From: Blautia sp.
GTDB taxonomy: Bacteria > Bacillota > Clostridia > Lachnospirales > Lachnospiraceae
Assembly: GCA_017475035.1 (NCBI GenBank)
Contig: JAFVGK010000141.1
Coordinates: 1-34,930 of the forward strand
Reading direction: 5' to 3'
DNA: 34,930 nucleotides
Both the position numbers and the translations under genes were made by a program. Shown here piece by piece: positions 1 through 7,921 of the stretch. Position 1 is the first letter of the stretch, and every line of letters starts with the position of its first letter. The notes under the pieces were generated by a model. The model worked only from the letters and a program-made list of their open reading frames with translations, made no database searches and was not told the origin of the DNA.

Positions 1-281
1 CGACAAAAGCCTGATTCTACGGATCGCTTCGCAGCGGAGCTGCTCTCGCGTCTCGCCTCCCGGCTCGGTCGTTGCTAAACGCATCCTAAAGGACGCCTTC
101 GGTGTGCCACTGGCATGCAGCAACCTACAGCCACTCGGAATCCGCTCATTTTGCACAGAAAGATTTGCAAAGCCAAGTATAAATAGTGCAAAATGGCTGC
201 TTCCTCGTGTCTGTGGGCGACCCAATCTCATGCAAAAATGAGCGAGCTCATTTTTGCATGACCTTTTGTCGCCTGAATCAT
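1..281 (+). repeat. R2 repeat, copy a (cut by window start)
   Basis: Long intergenic repeat, the fullest R2 copy here. Its start reads CGACAAAAGCCTGATTC and its end reads CTTTTGTCGCCTGAATCAT, so the ends are inverted copies of each other. Positions 228-261 form a near-perfect palindrome (two 16-base arms, 2-base centre). Positions 51-127 hold extra sequence absent from the copy at 23313-23532, itself bounded by the inverted pair GTTGCT (71-76) and AGCAAC (119-124). No protein is credible in this stretch. Confidence 0.75.
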
Positions 282-282
282 G

Positions 283-335
283 CTATAGTAAATGAACAAA
301 ATGCCTGCCATTTTGATTCACTTACGCCGCCCCTG
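283..335 (-). repeat. R3 repeat, copy a (partial)
   Basis: Directly abuts R2 copy a. It shows the R3 end TATAGTAAA followed by a hairpin whose arms are GTAAATGAACAAAATG and CATTTTGATTCACTTAC, then the ACGCCGC that begins the second R3 hairpin. Assigned to the minus strand because the reference orientation, as at 18650-18742 and 25882-25976, runs the other way. Confidence 0.6.
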
Positions 336-342
336 CCAAAAC

Positions 343-379
343 AAAAGGCGCATGCCAAGGAATACTGCATGCGCCTTTT
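343..379 (-). terminator. Intrinsic terminator, probably for the SH3 gene
   Basis: Inverted repeat AAAAGGCGCATGC / GCATGCGCCTTTT with an 11-base loop. On the minus strand it lies about 160 bases after the stop of the SH3-repeat gene and is followed by a T-rich run. It could also work on the plus strand. The remaining bases to 542 show no gene, only a short stretch (about 405-470) resembling sequence near 14270. Confidence 0.7.
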
Positions 380-542
380 GTACTTTTTATTCTCGAAAAC
401 GCTTTGAACTGCCGTTTCAGATTGGAAGTTAAGCGCGCTTACCCGTTCTGCTCCGGGCAGAATGCCAGACAATTACGTCACCGGTATGTATAACATACAG
501 ATCAATCTGAATTCAGCTGCTCCATTCTTTTTCAGCGAATAC

Positions 543-1580
543 TTAATGGACATAGACACGGTTTACATAACCATATCTTCCAAGCTTCGGAGAATATACG
601 TACCAGTAGGTTCCGTTGCCGTCCTGAATGTACTGTACGGTATCGCCGGTATACAGCCTTCCGATTTCATTATTGCTGTCGTAGGCCATCGCCGTGCGCA
701 GAGCAAGATACCCGTTTGGCACGGATACACGGAAATTCGTCCCGGAAGCGACATTGACGTAGTTATTATACAGATACGTCAGGTAACTCTTATTCACATA
801 CCCGTATTTGTCATATTTCGGCGAGTATACATACCAGTATGTGCTGTCTCCTTCTTTGATGAAAAGAACAACATCACCGGTGTAAAGCGCGCCGATTTCA
901 TTGCGGGAATCAAAAGCCATCGCACTGCGAAGGGCAAGGTATCCGGAAGAGACCCCTACCTGATAAGTACCGCATACCACTCCGGTGACGGTGGGAGTGG
1001 AAACAGTATTTAAGTAGTACAGGTATGCATTGTTTACATAGCCGTACTTATTATACTTCGGGGAATAGACATACCAGTACTCCGTATTGCCGGGACCTGC
1101 GTACTGAACGGTATCCCCGTTATACAGTTCGCCGATCTCATTGCGGACATCATAGGCCATCGCAGAGCGCAGGGCAAGATAGCCGCTGGCCACCCTGACG
1201 CCATAGTTCCCGTTCTGGACGGCTGTCGGCCGGACCGGGGCAGGAGTGGGAGTAGCAATCACTCTCTGTGTCGCCACAAGGTAATTGCTGTTTACATAGC
1301 CGTATTTATTATGCTTTGGTGAATAGACATACCAGTATGTGCCGTTTCCGTTCTGGACAAACTCCACGATGTCCCCGTTATACAGCTCTGCAATAATATT
1401 TCTGTCATCGTATGCCATCTCCGTGCGAAGGGCAAGGTAACCACTGGCGACATTGACAGCATAATTCTGTGAAGCAGCAGAAACGGTCTTTGCGCTTCCC
1501 GGAATATGAGTCAGGCAGGCTGCAAAGACAAAGGTCATCGCAAGTATCCAAAGCAAACATGTCTTTCCATTCTTTTTCAT
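543..1580 (-). CDS. Secreted protein with four SH3-like repeats
   Basis: A 345-residue exported protein. The start at 1580 is chosen because a GAGAGGGGG ribosome binding site lies about 10 bases upstream (1591-1599); a start 8 codons further up has no such site. The N-terminus (MKKNGK, then a hydrophobic run ending near FAACLTH) is a signal peptide; the Cys is not in a clean lipobox. Four bacterial SH3-type repeats of roughly 65-70 residues follow, each with GYLALR.AMA(Y/F)D near its start, LY.GD in the middle and YWYVYSPK..(K/R)YGYVN at its end. A Thr/Pro linker (ATPTPAPVRPT) separates repeats 1 and 2. There is no attached peptidase or amidase domain, so the likely role is binding cell wall or a surface ligand. 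The gene stands alone with its own promoter and terminator. Confidence 0.85.
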   Translation of the reverse strand: MKKNGKTCLLWILAMTFVFAACLTHIPGSAKTVSAASQNYAVNVASGYLALRTEMAYDDRNIIAELYNGDIVEFVQNGNGTYWYVYSPKHNKYGYVNSNYLVATQRVIATPTPAPVRPTAVQNGNYGVRVASGYLALRSAMAYDVRNEIGELYNGDTVQYAGPGNTEYWYVYSPKYNKYGYVNNAYLYYLNTVSTPTVTGVVCGTYQVGVSSGYLALRSAMAFDSRNEIGALYTGDVVLFIKEGDSTYWYVYSPKYDKYGYVNKSYLTYLYNNYVNVASGTNFRVSVPNGYLALRTAMAYDSNNEIGRLYTGDTVQYIQDGNGTYWYVYSPKLGRYGYVNRVYVH

Positions 1581-1604
1581 TACGATCCATCCCCCTCTCA
1601 TCAA

Positions 1605-1676
1605 ACGATTGAATCGACAAAAGCCTGATTCGGTGAACCACTTTGCAGCAGAGCTGCTTTCATGATCCGTAATATT
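1605..1676 (+). repeat. R2 remnant, copy b
   Basis: Carries CGACAAAAGCCTGATTC and then GCAGCAGAGCTGCT, matching the left arm of R2 copies a and e. It lies inside the 5' untranslated leader of the SH3 gene, between the promoter (1690-1719) and the ribosome binding site (1591-1599), so it would be transcribed and could fold near the start codon. Confidence 0.65.
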
Positions 1677-1689
1677 ATGAAGTATTTTT

Positions 1690-1719
1690 ATTATAACATA
1701 AGTTCCCGGCTTTTTGTAA
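1690..1719 (-). promoter_or_regulatory. Promoter of the SH3-repeat gene
   Basis: Read on the minus strand: -35 TTACAA (1714-1719), an 18-base spacer and -10 TATAAT (1690-1695). The predicted leader to the start codon is about 100 bases and includes R2 copy b. Confidence 0.6.
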
Positions 1720-1803
1720 CGGTTTCTTCCTGAAAGAATAAAAAATTATTCTCTTCATTTCATTTTTACCATTTTTTTGTTTCAATCCCGATAATTTTTC
1801 TAC

Positions 1804-1832
1804 TTGTATGTTTTATGCTAAGCCGTTAAAAT
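1804..1832 (+). promoter_or_regulatory. Promoter of carB
   Basis: -35 TTGTAT (1804-1809), a 17-base spacer, -10 TAAAAT (1827-1832). The leader to the carB start is only about 60 bases, leaving little room for a pyrimidine-responsive attenuator, and none is visible. Confidence 0.6.
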
Positions 1833-1899
1833 AGGAGGGATAACAAAAAATAAAGAAAAGTAATTTGAAGCAGCCGTCCACGGAGAGGAGAAATCAAAT

Positions 1900-4800
1900 A
1901 TGCCAAAAAGAAGTGACATTCACAAGGTATTGATCATCGGCTCAGGTCCTATTATCATCGGCCAGGCCTGCGAGTTTGATTATTCAGGTACACAGGCATG
2001 CAAAGCGCTGAGAAAATTAGGCTACAAGATTGTTCTCGTCAATTCCAATCCTGCCACGATTATGACCGACCCTGAGATGGCCGATGTTACCTACATCGAG
2101 CCGCTCAATGTCGAACGTCTTTCAGATATCATCGCCAAAGAACGTCCTGACGCGCTTTTGCCGAATCTGGGCGGCCAGTCCGGTCTGAATCTCTGCGCGG
2201 AGCTTGCAAAGGCCGGCGTACTGGAAAAATATGACGTAAAGGTCATCGGCGTCCAGGTGGACGCCATCGAGCGTGGAGAGGACCGGATTGAATTTAAGGA
2301 AACCATGACCAGTCTTGGCATTGAGATGGCCAGAAGCGAAGTCGCTTATTCCGTGGAGCAGGCACTTTCCATTGCGGAAACCCTGGGGTATCCCGTTGTT
2401 CTCCGTCCCGCTTATACGATGGGAGGCGCCGGCGGCGGCCTTGTCTATAACCGGGATGAGCTTGCCACCGTCTGTGCAAGGGGCCTGCAGGCCAGCCTTG
2501 TCGGACAGGTTCTCGTTGAGGAATCTGTCAAGGGCTGGGAAGAGCTCGAGCTAGAGGTTGTCCGTGACAAGGATAACCATATGATCACGGTCTGCTTTAT
2601 TGAAAATGTAGATCCGATGGGCGTACATACCGGAGACAGCTTCTGTACCGCCCCGATGCTGACGATTTCCGAAGAGGTTCAGGCGAAACTGCAGGAACAG
2701 GCCTATAAAATTGTAGAGCATATCGGAGTGATCGGAGGTACGAACGTACAGTTTGCCCATGACCCAAAGAGCGGACGGATTATCGTGATTGAGATCAATC
2801 CCAGGACATCCCGTTCCTCCGCCCTTGCCTCAAAAGCGACGGGATTCCCGATCGCGCTTGTCTCCGCTATGCTTGCGAGCGGGTTATCGCTTGACGAAAT
2901 TCCCTGCGGCAAATATGGTACGCTGGACAGATACGTTCCCGGCGGAGATTTTGTCGTCGTGAAATTTGCCCGGTGGGCTTTTGAAAAATTCAAGGGCGTG
3001 GAAGATAAGCTCGGCACACAGATGCGCGCCGTCGGCGAGGTCATGAGTATCGGAAAAACCTACAAGGAAGCCTTCCAGAAAGCCATCCGCTCTCTTGAAA
3101 CAAAGCGGTATGGCCTGGGGCATGCCTCCGATTTTGCCTCACTCAGCGTCGAAGAGCTTCGCCGCCGCCTTGTCACTCCTTCCAGTGAGAGACACTTTCT
3201 TATGTACGAAGCGCTTCGCAAGGGATTCAGTGTGGAAGAGCTCCATCAGCTTACCTTTGTGAAAAATTATTTTATCGAGCAGATGAAGGAATTGGTCGAA
3301 GAAGAAGAGGCTCTTTTGAAATGCAAAGGCAGTCTTCCGTCCGACCAGGCTCTTACGCAGGCAAAGAAAGACGGCTTTTCCGATAAATATTTAAGCGAAC
3401 TCCTGGAAATCCCCGAAGAGGAAATCCGTTCCCGCCGGGAGGAGCTGGGTGTGACCGAAGCCTGGGACTATGTCCATGTCAGCGGCACGAAGGACAGCTC
3501 CTATTACTATTCCACGTATAATGCGCCGGACAACAATCAGGTACGTTCCGACAGGCCAAAGGTCATGATTCTGGGCGGAGGGCCGAACAGAATCGGTCAG
3601 GGCATCGAGTTTGATTACTGCTGCGTCCATGCTGCCAATTCCCTGAAAACCCTTGGTTTTGAAACCATTATCGTCAACTGTAACCCGGAAACCGTTTCCA
3701 CAGATTATGATACCTCTGATAAGCTTTATTTTGAACCGTTGACCCTGGAAGACGTGCTGTCGATTTACCGCAAGGAAAAGCCTCTCGGCGTAATCGCGCA
3801 GTTCGGCGGACAGACTCCTTTGAATCTTGCTTCTGACCTTCAGAAATATGGAGTGAAGATATTGGGAACAACTCCGGAGGTCATAGACCTGGCTGAGGAC
3901 CGTGACCAGTTCCGCGCTATGATGGATAAGCTGGGCATTCCGATGCCTGAATCCGGAATGGCCGCAACCGTAGAAGAAGCCATTGAAATCGCGCGTAAAA
4001 TAGGCTATCCCGTCATGGTTCGACCTTCTTATGTTCTCGGCGGCCGCGGCATGGAGGTCGTGTACGATGACGAATCCATGGCCGATTATATGAAAGCTGC
4101 TGTCGGCGTCACCCCGGACCGTCCGATCCTGATCGACCGATTCCTTCATCACGCTCTGGAGTGTGAAGCGGACGCCATCAGCGACGGGGACCACGCTTTT
4201 GTCCCTGCCGTTATGGAGCATATTGAGCTTGCAGGGATCCATTCCGGCGACTCCGCCTGTATCATTCCTTCCAGGCATATTTCCGAAAAGAATCTTGCCA
4301 CTATTAAGGAATACACCAAGAAAATCGCTGTCGAAATGCACGTTGTCGGCTTAATGAACATGCAGTATGCGATCGAAGATGACCGTGTCTTTGTTCTTGA
4401 GGCAAACCCGAGGGCATCCCGCACGGTTCCGCTGGTTTCCAAGGTCTGCGGGATCCGCATGGTACCGATCGCGACGGATATCATTACCAGCGAGCTGACA
4501 AGAAGACCTTCACCCGTTTCAGCCCTTTCCGAAACCCGTATACCTTATTACGGCGTTAAGGAAGCGGTTTTCCCCTTCAATATGTTCCAGGAGGTCGACC
4601 CGATCCTCGGTCCGGAGATGCGGTCTACCGGAGAGGTTTTAGGCCTCGCTTCCACCACAGGAGAAGCCTTCTTCAAGGCAGAGGAAGCCGCGCAGGCTAC
4701 ACTCCCGCTTTCCGGCTCTGTGCTGATATCCGTTAACGAACAGGACAAACCTGAGGTGGTTGAAATAGCGGAATCCTTTTATAAGGATGGTTTTAAGATA

Positions 4801-5121
4801 TACGCAACCGGGAAAACATTCCGCATGATTACAGAAGCCGGCATACCCGCCGAACGGATCAATAAGCTCTATGAGGGCAGACCGAATATCCTGGATCTGA
4901 TCTCCAACGGCAAGCTTTCGTTAATCATTAACTCCCCTGCCGGAAAAGCATCGATCCATGATGACAGCTATATCAGAAAGGCTGCCATCAAGTCAAAGAT
5001 TCCATATATCACCACCATTGCCGCCGCACGAATGGCCGCACAGGGAATTCGCCAGATCCAGACGAAAACCGGCGAGCTTCATTCACTGCAGGAATGGCAC
5101 GCTATGATTCAGGCCGATTAA
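1900..5121 (+). CDS. carB: Carbamoyl-phosphate synthase large subunit
   Basis: A 1073-residue protein, full length for the family. It makes carbamoyl phosphate from bicarbonate, ATP and ammonia supplied by the glutaminase subunit CarA, feeding arginine and pyrimidine synthesis in the cytoplasm. The two homologous halves are plain: the first opens KVLIIGSGPIIIGQACEFDYSG and the second (near residue 556) VMILGGGPNRIGQGIEFDY. Each half carries its ATP-grasp region (RPAYTMGGAGGG; RPSYVLGGRGMEV) and an EINPR/EANPR metal-binding motif. The C-terminal allosteric (MGS-like) domain includes YATGKTFRMI. The start has a GAGAGGAG site 9-13 bases upstream. carA is not adjacent, which is unusual because carAB are often paired. 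The final codons (ATGATTCAGGCC) resemble the end motif of R2, and an R2 copy follows 4 bases after the stop. Confidence 0.97.
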   Translation: MPKRSDIHKVLIIGSGPIIIGQACEFDYSGTQACKALRKLGYKIVLVNSNPATIMTDPEMADVTYIEPLNVERLSDIIAKERPDALLPNLGGQSGLNLCAELAKAGVLEKYDVKVIGVQVDAIERGEDRIEFKETMTSLGIEMARSEVAYSVEQALSIAETLGYPVVLRPAYTMGGAGGGLVYNRDELATVCARGLQASLVGQVLVEESVKGWEELELEVVRDKDNHMITVCFIENVDPMGVHTGDSFCTAPMLTISEEVQAKLQEQAYKIVEHIGVIGGTNVQFAHDPKSGRIIVIEINPRTSRSSALASKATGFPIALVSAMLASGLSLDEIPCGKYGTLDRYVPGGDFVVVKFARWAFEKFKGVEDKLGTQMRAVGEVMSIGKTYKEAFQKAIRSLETKRYGLGHASDFASLSVEELRRRLVTPSSERHFLMYEALRKGFSVEELHQLTFVKNYFIEQMKELVEEEEALLKCKGSLPSDQALTQAKKDGFSDKYLSELLEIPEEEIRSRREELGVTEAWDYVHVSGTKDSSYYYSTYNAPDNNQVRSDRPKVMILGGGPNRIGQGIEFDYCCVHAANSLKTLGFETIIVNCNPETVSTDYDTSDKLYFEPLTLEDVLSIYRKEKPLGVIAQFGGQTPLNLASDLQKYGVKILGTTPEVIDLAEDRDQFRAMMDKLGIPMPESGMAATVEEAIEIARKIGYPVMVRPSYVLGGRGMEVVYDDESMADYMKAAVGVTPDRPILIDRFLHHALECEADAISDGDHAFVPAVMEHIELAGIHSGDSACIIPSRHISEKNLATIKEYTKKIAVEMHVVGLMNMQYAIEDDRVFVLEANPRASRTVPLVSKVCGIRMVPIATDIITSELTRRPSPVSALSETRIPYYGVKEAVFPFNMFQEVDPILGPEMRSTGEVLGLASTTGEAFFKAEEAAQATLPLSGSVLISVNEQDKPEVVEIAESFYKDGFKIYATGKTFRMITEAGIPAERINKLYEGRPNILDLISNGKLSLIINSPAGKASIHDDSYIRKAAIKSKIPYITTIAAARMAAQGIRQIQTKTGELHSLQEWHAMIQAD

Positions 5122-5125
5122 TCGT

Positions 5126-5190
5126 ATGATTGCATCGGCAAAGCCTGCTTCTACGATTCGCTTCGCAGCGGAGGCTTTCGCCTGAATCAT
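5126..5190 (+). repeat. R2 repeat, short copy c
   Basis: A 65-base minimal R2: left end ATGATTGCATCGGCAAAGCCTG, central TTCGCTTCGCAGCGGAGG, right end GGCTTTCGCCTGAATCAT. The ends pair with each other, so the transcript past carB would form a hairpin here. It sits 4 bases after the carB stop and could serve as a transcript end or stabiliser; no clear T-run follows. Confidence 0.65.
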
Positions 5191-5268
5191 CATATAAAAA
5201 AAATCATATTTCATCATTCCGCGCTTAGGTGTCTGCCGCCGTAAGCCGCACAAAGGTAATTTAAGACT

Positions 5269-6090
5269 ATGAAGCCTAAAATTTTTTTTACGGATCTTGA
5301 TGATACCCTTTTAAATACGGATAAGGAAATCTCTTCCGGGAATCGTGCCGCTTTAGCAGAGCTGAAAAAGCAGGGGCATTACATCGCCATCTGCACCGGC
5401 AGAGCCACCGGAAGTGCTGTCGGTCTTGCCCATCGCCTCGGGCTTGATGATGACCATTGTTTCCTGATCACCTACAATGGCAGTCATATTTTTGAATGGC
5501 GCAGCAAAAAACTGATTTATACCGCAGGGCTGCCTTTGGATGTGGTCCGCTTCATTTTTGATGAAGGAAAAAAATTCGGAATCAACGTCCAGACCTACCG
5601 CGAGGACGCCGTCCTTGTGGAGGAAGACAACTATGACATCAGGGAATATATCAAAATTCAAAGCATCCCCTATCTTGTCGTAGAAGATGTGACCAAGGCG
5701 GTTGATCAGCTCCCCCCAAAAGTCCTGGCAGCGGATTACAGACATCCGGAGCGGGTCGCCGAATTTCGCCGGCAGATCACCCCGCTTCTGGAAGGCAAGG
5801 CCGATATATTTCTTTCCCATATCGAGCTGTTGGAATTTGTTCCTCCGGGAGTGAATAAAGGCAACGCAGTACGCTATTTATGTGATTACCTTTCCATCCC
5901 GCTTGAAAACTCTGTCGCGGCAGGTGATGCGGAAAATGACCTGAGCATGATCACCGCAGCCCATGTCGGCTGTGCGATGTGCAACGGTGAAGACGGCGTC
6001 AAAGAAGCGGCCGACTATGTCACTGTCAGTGACTGCGACCATGACGGTGTTGCTGAACTGCTCCACCGATTTATACTTGATGAGCAATAA
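5269..6090 (+). CDS. Cof-type HAD-superfamily hydrolase
   Basis: A 273-residue cytoplasmic phosphatase of the Cof/YidA group (HAD class IIB). The nucleophile motif FFTDLDDTLLNTD lies at residues 6-18, motif II is the Thr in ICTGRATG, the conserved Lys is in PPGVNKGNAV, and the metal-binding motif is AAGDAENDLSMI. The cap domain between motifs II and III has the size expected for the group. Members hydrolyse sugar phosphates, flavin or other phosphorylated metabolites; the substrate cannot be told from sequence. It follows carB after 147 bases and is followed after 2 bases by the repeat-rich gene, so those two are almost certainly cotranscribed. The ribosome binding site (AAAGGT) is modest. 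Confidence 0.9.
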   Translation: MKPKIFFTDLDDTLLNTDKEISSGNRAALAELKKQGHYIAICTGRATGSAVGLAHRLGLDDDHCFLITYNGSHIFEWRSKKLIYTAGLPLDVVRFIFDEGKKFGINVQTYREDAVLVEEDNYDIREYIKIQSIPYLVVEDVTKAVDQLPPKVLAADYRHPERVAEFRRQITPLLEGKADIFLSHIELLEFVPPGVNKGNAVRYLCDYLSIPLENSVAAGDAENDLSMITAAHVGCAMCNGEDGVKEAADYVTVSDCDHDGVAELLHRFILDEQ

Positions 6091-6092
6091 AA

Positions 6093-7853
6093 ATGAATAG
6101 AAAAAAACAGTTTTTAACGACATCCTGTTCTGTCGTGATCCTTTTCCTTATTCTGTTTCTTCCCGCAACAATCGCCGCCTCTTCCGAACCACCGGTTCCG
6201 GCCTTTCTTACGCCTTCCGGATATCAGACAGGCGAAGAAATCAACGCAGCCCGGCCGGAGGATATTGCAGCCGATGCACAACAGTCGGAAGAAACCGCTG
6301 CTGTCTCACAGCAATCCGCAGACAGTGCCGCTGTTTCACAGCAGTCCGCGGAAACCGCTTCTGACATACAGCAGTCCACGCTGCCTGCTTCCGATCCGCA
6401 GCAATCCGCGGATTCTGCTTCTGTTCAGCAGCAGCCCATGGACTCCGCTTCTGTTCCACCGCAGTCCGTGGATTCTGCTTCTGTTCCACCACAGTCCGCG
6501 GATTACGCTTCTGTTCCGCAGCAGTCCATGGACTCCGCTTCTGATCCGCAGCAGTCCATGGACTCCGCTTCTGATCCGCAGCAGTCTATGGGTACTGCAG
6601 CAGATCTGCAGCAATCTGAGGATGTCTCTGCCGGCATGCAGCAATCTGAAGACGCAGAAACTGATGAAGACACGGCCAAAGAAGAACAGGCGATAAAATT
6701 AGAGAAGTTAATCCGGCGGATCAAAAGAGCAGAGGGTTCCTTGTACGCCCATGACCTCTTTGATTCCTCCGCCTATGAAGGAACATGGGTATCTCTTACA
6801 GGTCATGAAAGCTCACCGGGATATAAGATTTATCTTCCTTCCGGCTGGTACATCCATGCGGCTTATACCAAGGACCGCTGTTATCAGCTCAGTTACGAGA
6901 GCGAATCTGCAGAGGGTAACCTTGATCTCGCAGTTTTCTGTTTTTTTCCAAAAGGGGATGCCGCCGGCAGGGCTTTAACCAGGATGAAACCTCTTGCGGC
7001 ACTTTATCAGACATACGGAAACGAAAAAGCCTGGTCTGAAAAAATCACCCTCAGCGGATTTACCGGTCATGCCTGTTATTATTGGGATAAAGAAGACTTT
7101 ACCTTCCTCTTTCTTGGCAATAATGTTCCCGGCGAAGCTCTTCTCGTAAGCCTGAGCGGAAATATACCGACAAAAAAGATATTCGAAAAAATCGAGGTTC
7201 TTTTATCCTCGATCCGAGGAATCGAACGAACCGATAAACTGGTCTGGACGAGTGGTGACTGTCTGATTGGTTCGAAAACGGCAGCCCAAGGGGAAGGAAA
7301 CGTTCTGCGTCTGGTTCTTCCGCTCCCGTCTCCGACTCCTACGCCGACGCCGCTGCCCACCCGTCCCGCGACGCCGACTCCCCTTCCAACCCCTACGCCG
7401 ATTCCGGTTCCTGATTTTGTCTCTGCTTATACGGCGCCATACGTCGAAACCTACGCGGGGACCGAACCTTCTGCACAATCATCGAATGCTCCTGATACAT
7501 CGGGTCAGCCTGTAATGCCGGATAATACTGCCGTACAGCCTGCTGCAAACGTAACTTCCGTCCCGCAGCAGCCCGCTGCAAACACCGGTTCTTCAACGGA
7601 TCCCGCTTCTGCTCCGTCAGGAAATGATGCTCCGGAAAACCAGACTGCCGATCCTTCTTATGATGATCTTTTCATGTTTGACAGTTTTACTTCCGAGGGT
7701 GACAGTGGAATCTATGGTGATGCAGCTCCGGTGGAATCAGAAATGCCTTTAGATTTTGACAACTACTCTGTCGGATCTGAGGATCAGAATCCGTACGATG
7801 CCCCATATGAGGAGCAGAATTACGACGATTACGATCCTTTTGCCGAATGGTGA
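6093..7853 (+). CDS. Exported repeat-rich protein of unknown function
   Basis: A 586-residue protein I do not recognise as a family. Residues 1-30 are a signal peptide or membrane anchor (basic start, then a long hydrophobic stretch). Residues about 63-192 contain 13 copies of a 10-residue repeat, consensus QQSxDSASxP, encoded by a 30-bp DNA repeat at about 6279-6668. Residues about 200-410 look globular, with conserved-looking YKIYLPSGWYIHAAY and a mix of strands and aromatics. A Pro/Thr segment (PTPTPTPLP and similar) follows near 410-445, then a low-complexity acidic tail rich in Asp, Tyr and Asn. This layout suggests a surface or wall-spanning protein with two flexible spacers. It starts 2 bases after the HAD stop with no clear Shine-Dalgarno sequence, so translation is probably coupled. 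Repeat number may vary among strains. Confidence 0.75.
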   Translation: MNRKKQFLTTSCSVVILFLILFLPATIAASSEPPVPAFLTPSGYQTGEEINAARPEDIAADAQQSEETAAVSQQSADSAAVSQQSAETASDIQQSTLPASDPQQSADSASVQQQPMDSASVPPQSVDSASVPPQSADYASVPQQSMDSASDPQQSMDSASDPQQSMGTAADLQQSEDVSAGMQQSEDAETDEDTAKEEQAIKLEKLIRRIKRAEGSLYAHDLFDSSAYEGTWVSLTGHESSPGYKIYLPSGWYIHAAYTKDRCYQLSYESESAEGNLDLAVFCFFPKGDAAGRALTRMKPLAALYQTYGNEKAWSEKITLSGFTGHACYYWDKEDFTFLFLGNNVPGEALLVSLSGNIPTKKIFEKIEVLLSSIRGIERTDKLVWTSGDCLIGSKTAAQGEGNVLRLVLPLPSPTPTPTPLPTRPATPTPLPTPTPIPVPDFVSAYTAPYVETYAGTEPSAQSSNAPDTSGQPVMPDNTAVQPAANVTSVPQQPAANTGSSTDPASAPSGNDAPENQTADPSYDDLFMFDSFTSEGDSGIYGDAAPVESEMPLDFDNYSVGSEDQNPYDAPYEEQNYDDYDPFAEW

Positions 7854-7863
7854 TAGAAGGCGA

Positions 7864-7898
7864 AAAAAAGCCCGTGGAGAATATCCACGGGCTTTTTT
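7864..7898. terminator. Bidirectional terminator
   Basis: Hairpin AAAAGCCCGTGGA / TCCACGGGCTTTT with A-run and T-run on the two sides. It ends both the plus-strand carB-side transcript and the minus-strand nucleoside transporter operon, whose last stop is at 7922. Confidence 0.9.
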
Positions 7899-7921
7899 GA
7901 ATAACACAGACAGGAAATCGT

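Noticed and set aside
186-407. 73-codon plus-strand reading frame in the first 400 bases
   Set aside because: It lies entirely over R2, R3 and the terminator, has no ribosome binding site, and its partner in the other R2 copy (23428) encodes a different continuation.
462-1013. 183-codon plus-strand frame
   Set aside because: Antisense to the clear SH3-repeat gene; its periodicity only mirrors the repeats.
3391-4341. 316-codon minus-strand frame inside carB
   Set aside because: carB is intact and conserved; the antisense frame has no family features or ribosome binding site.
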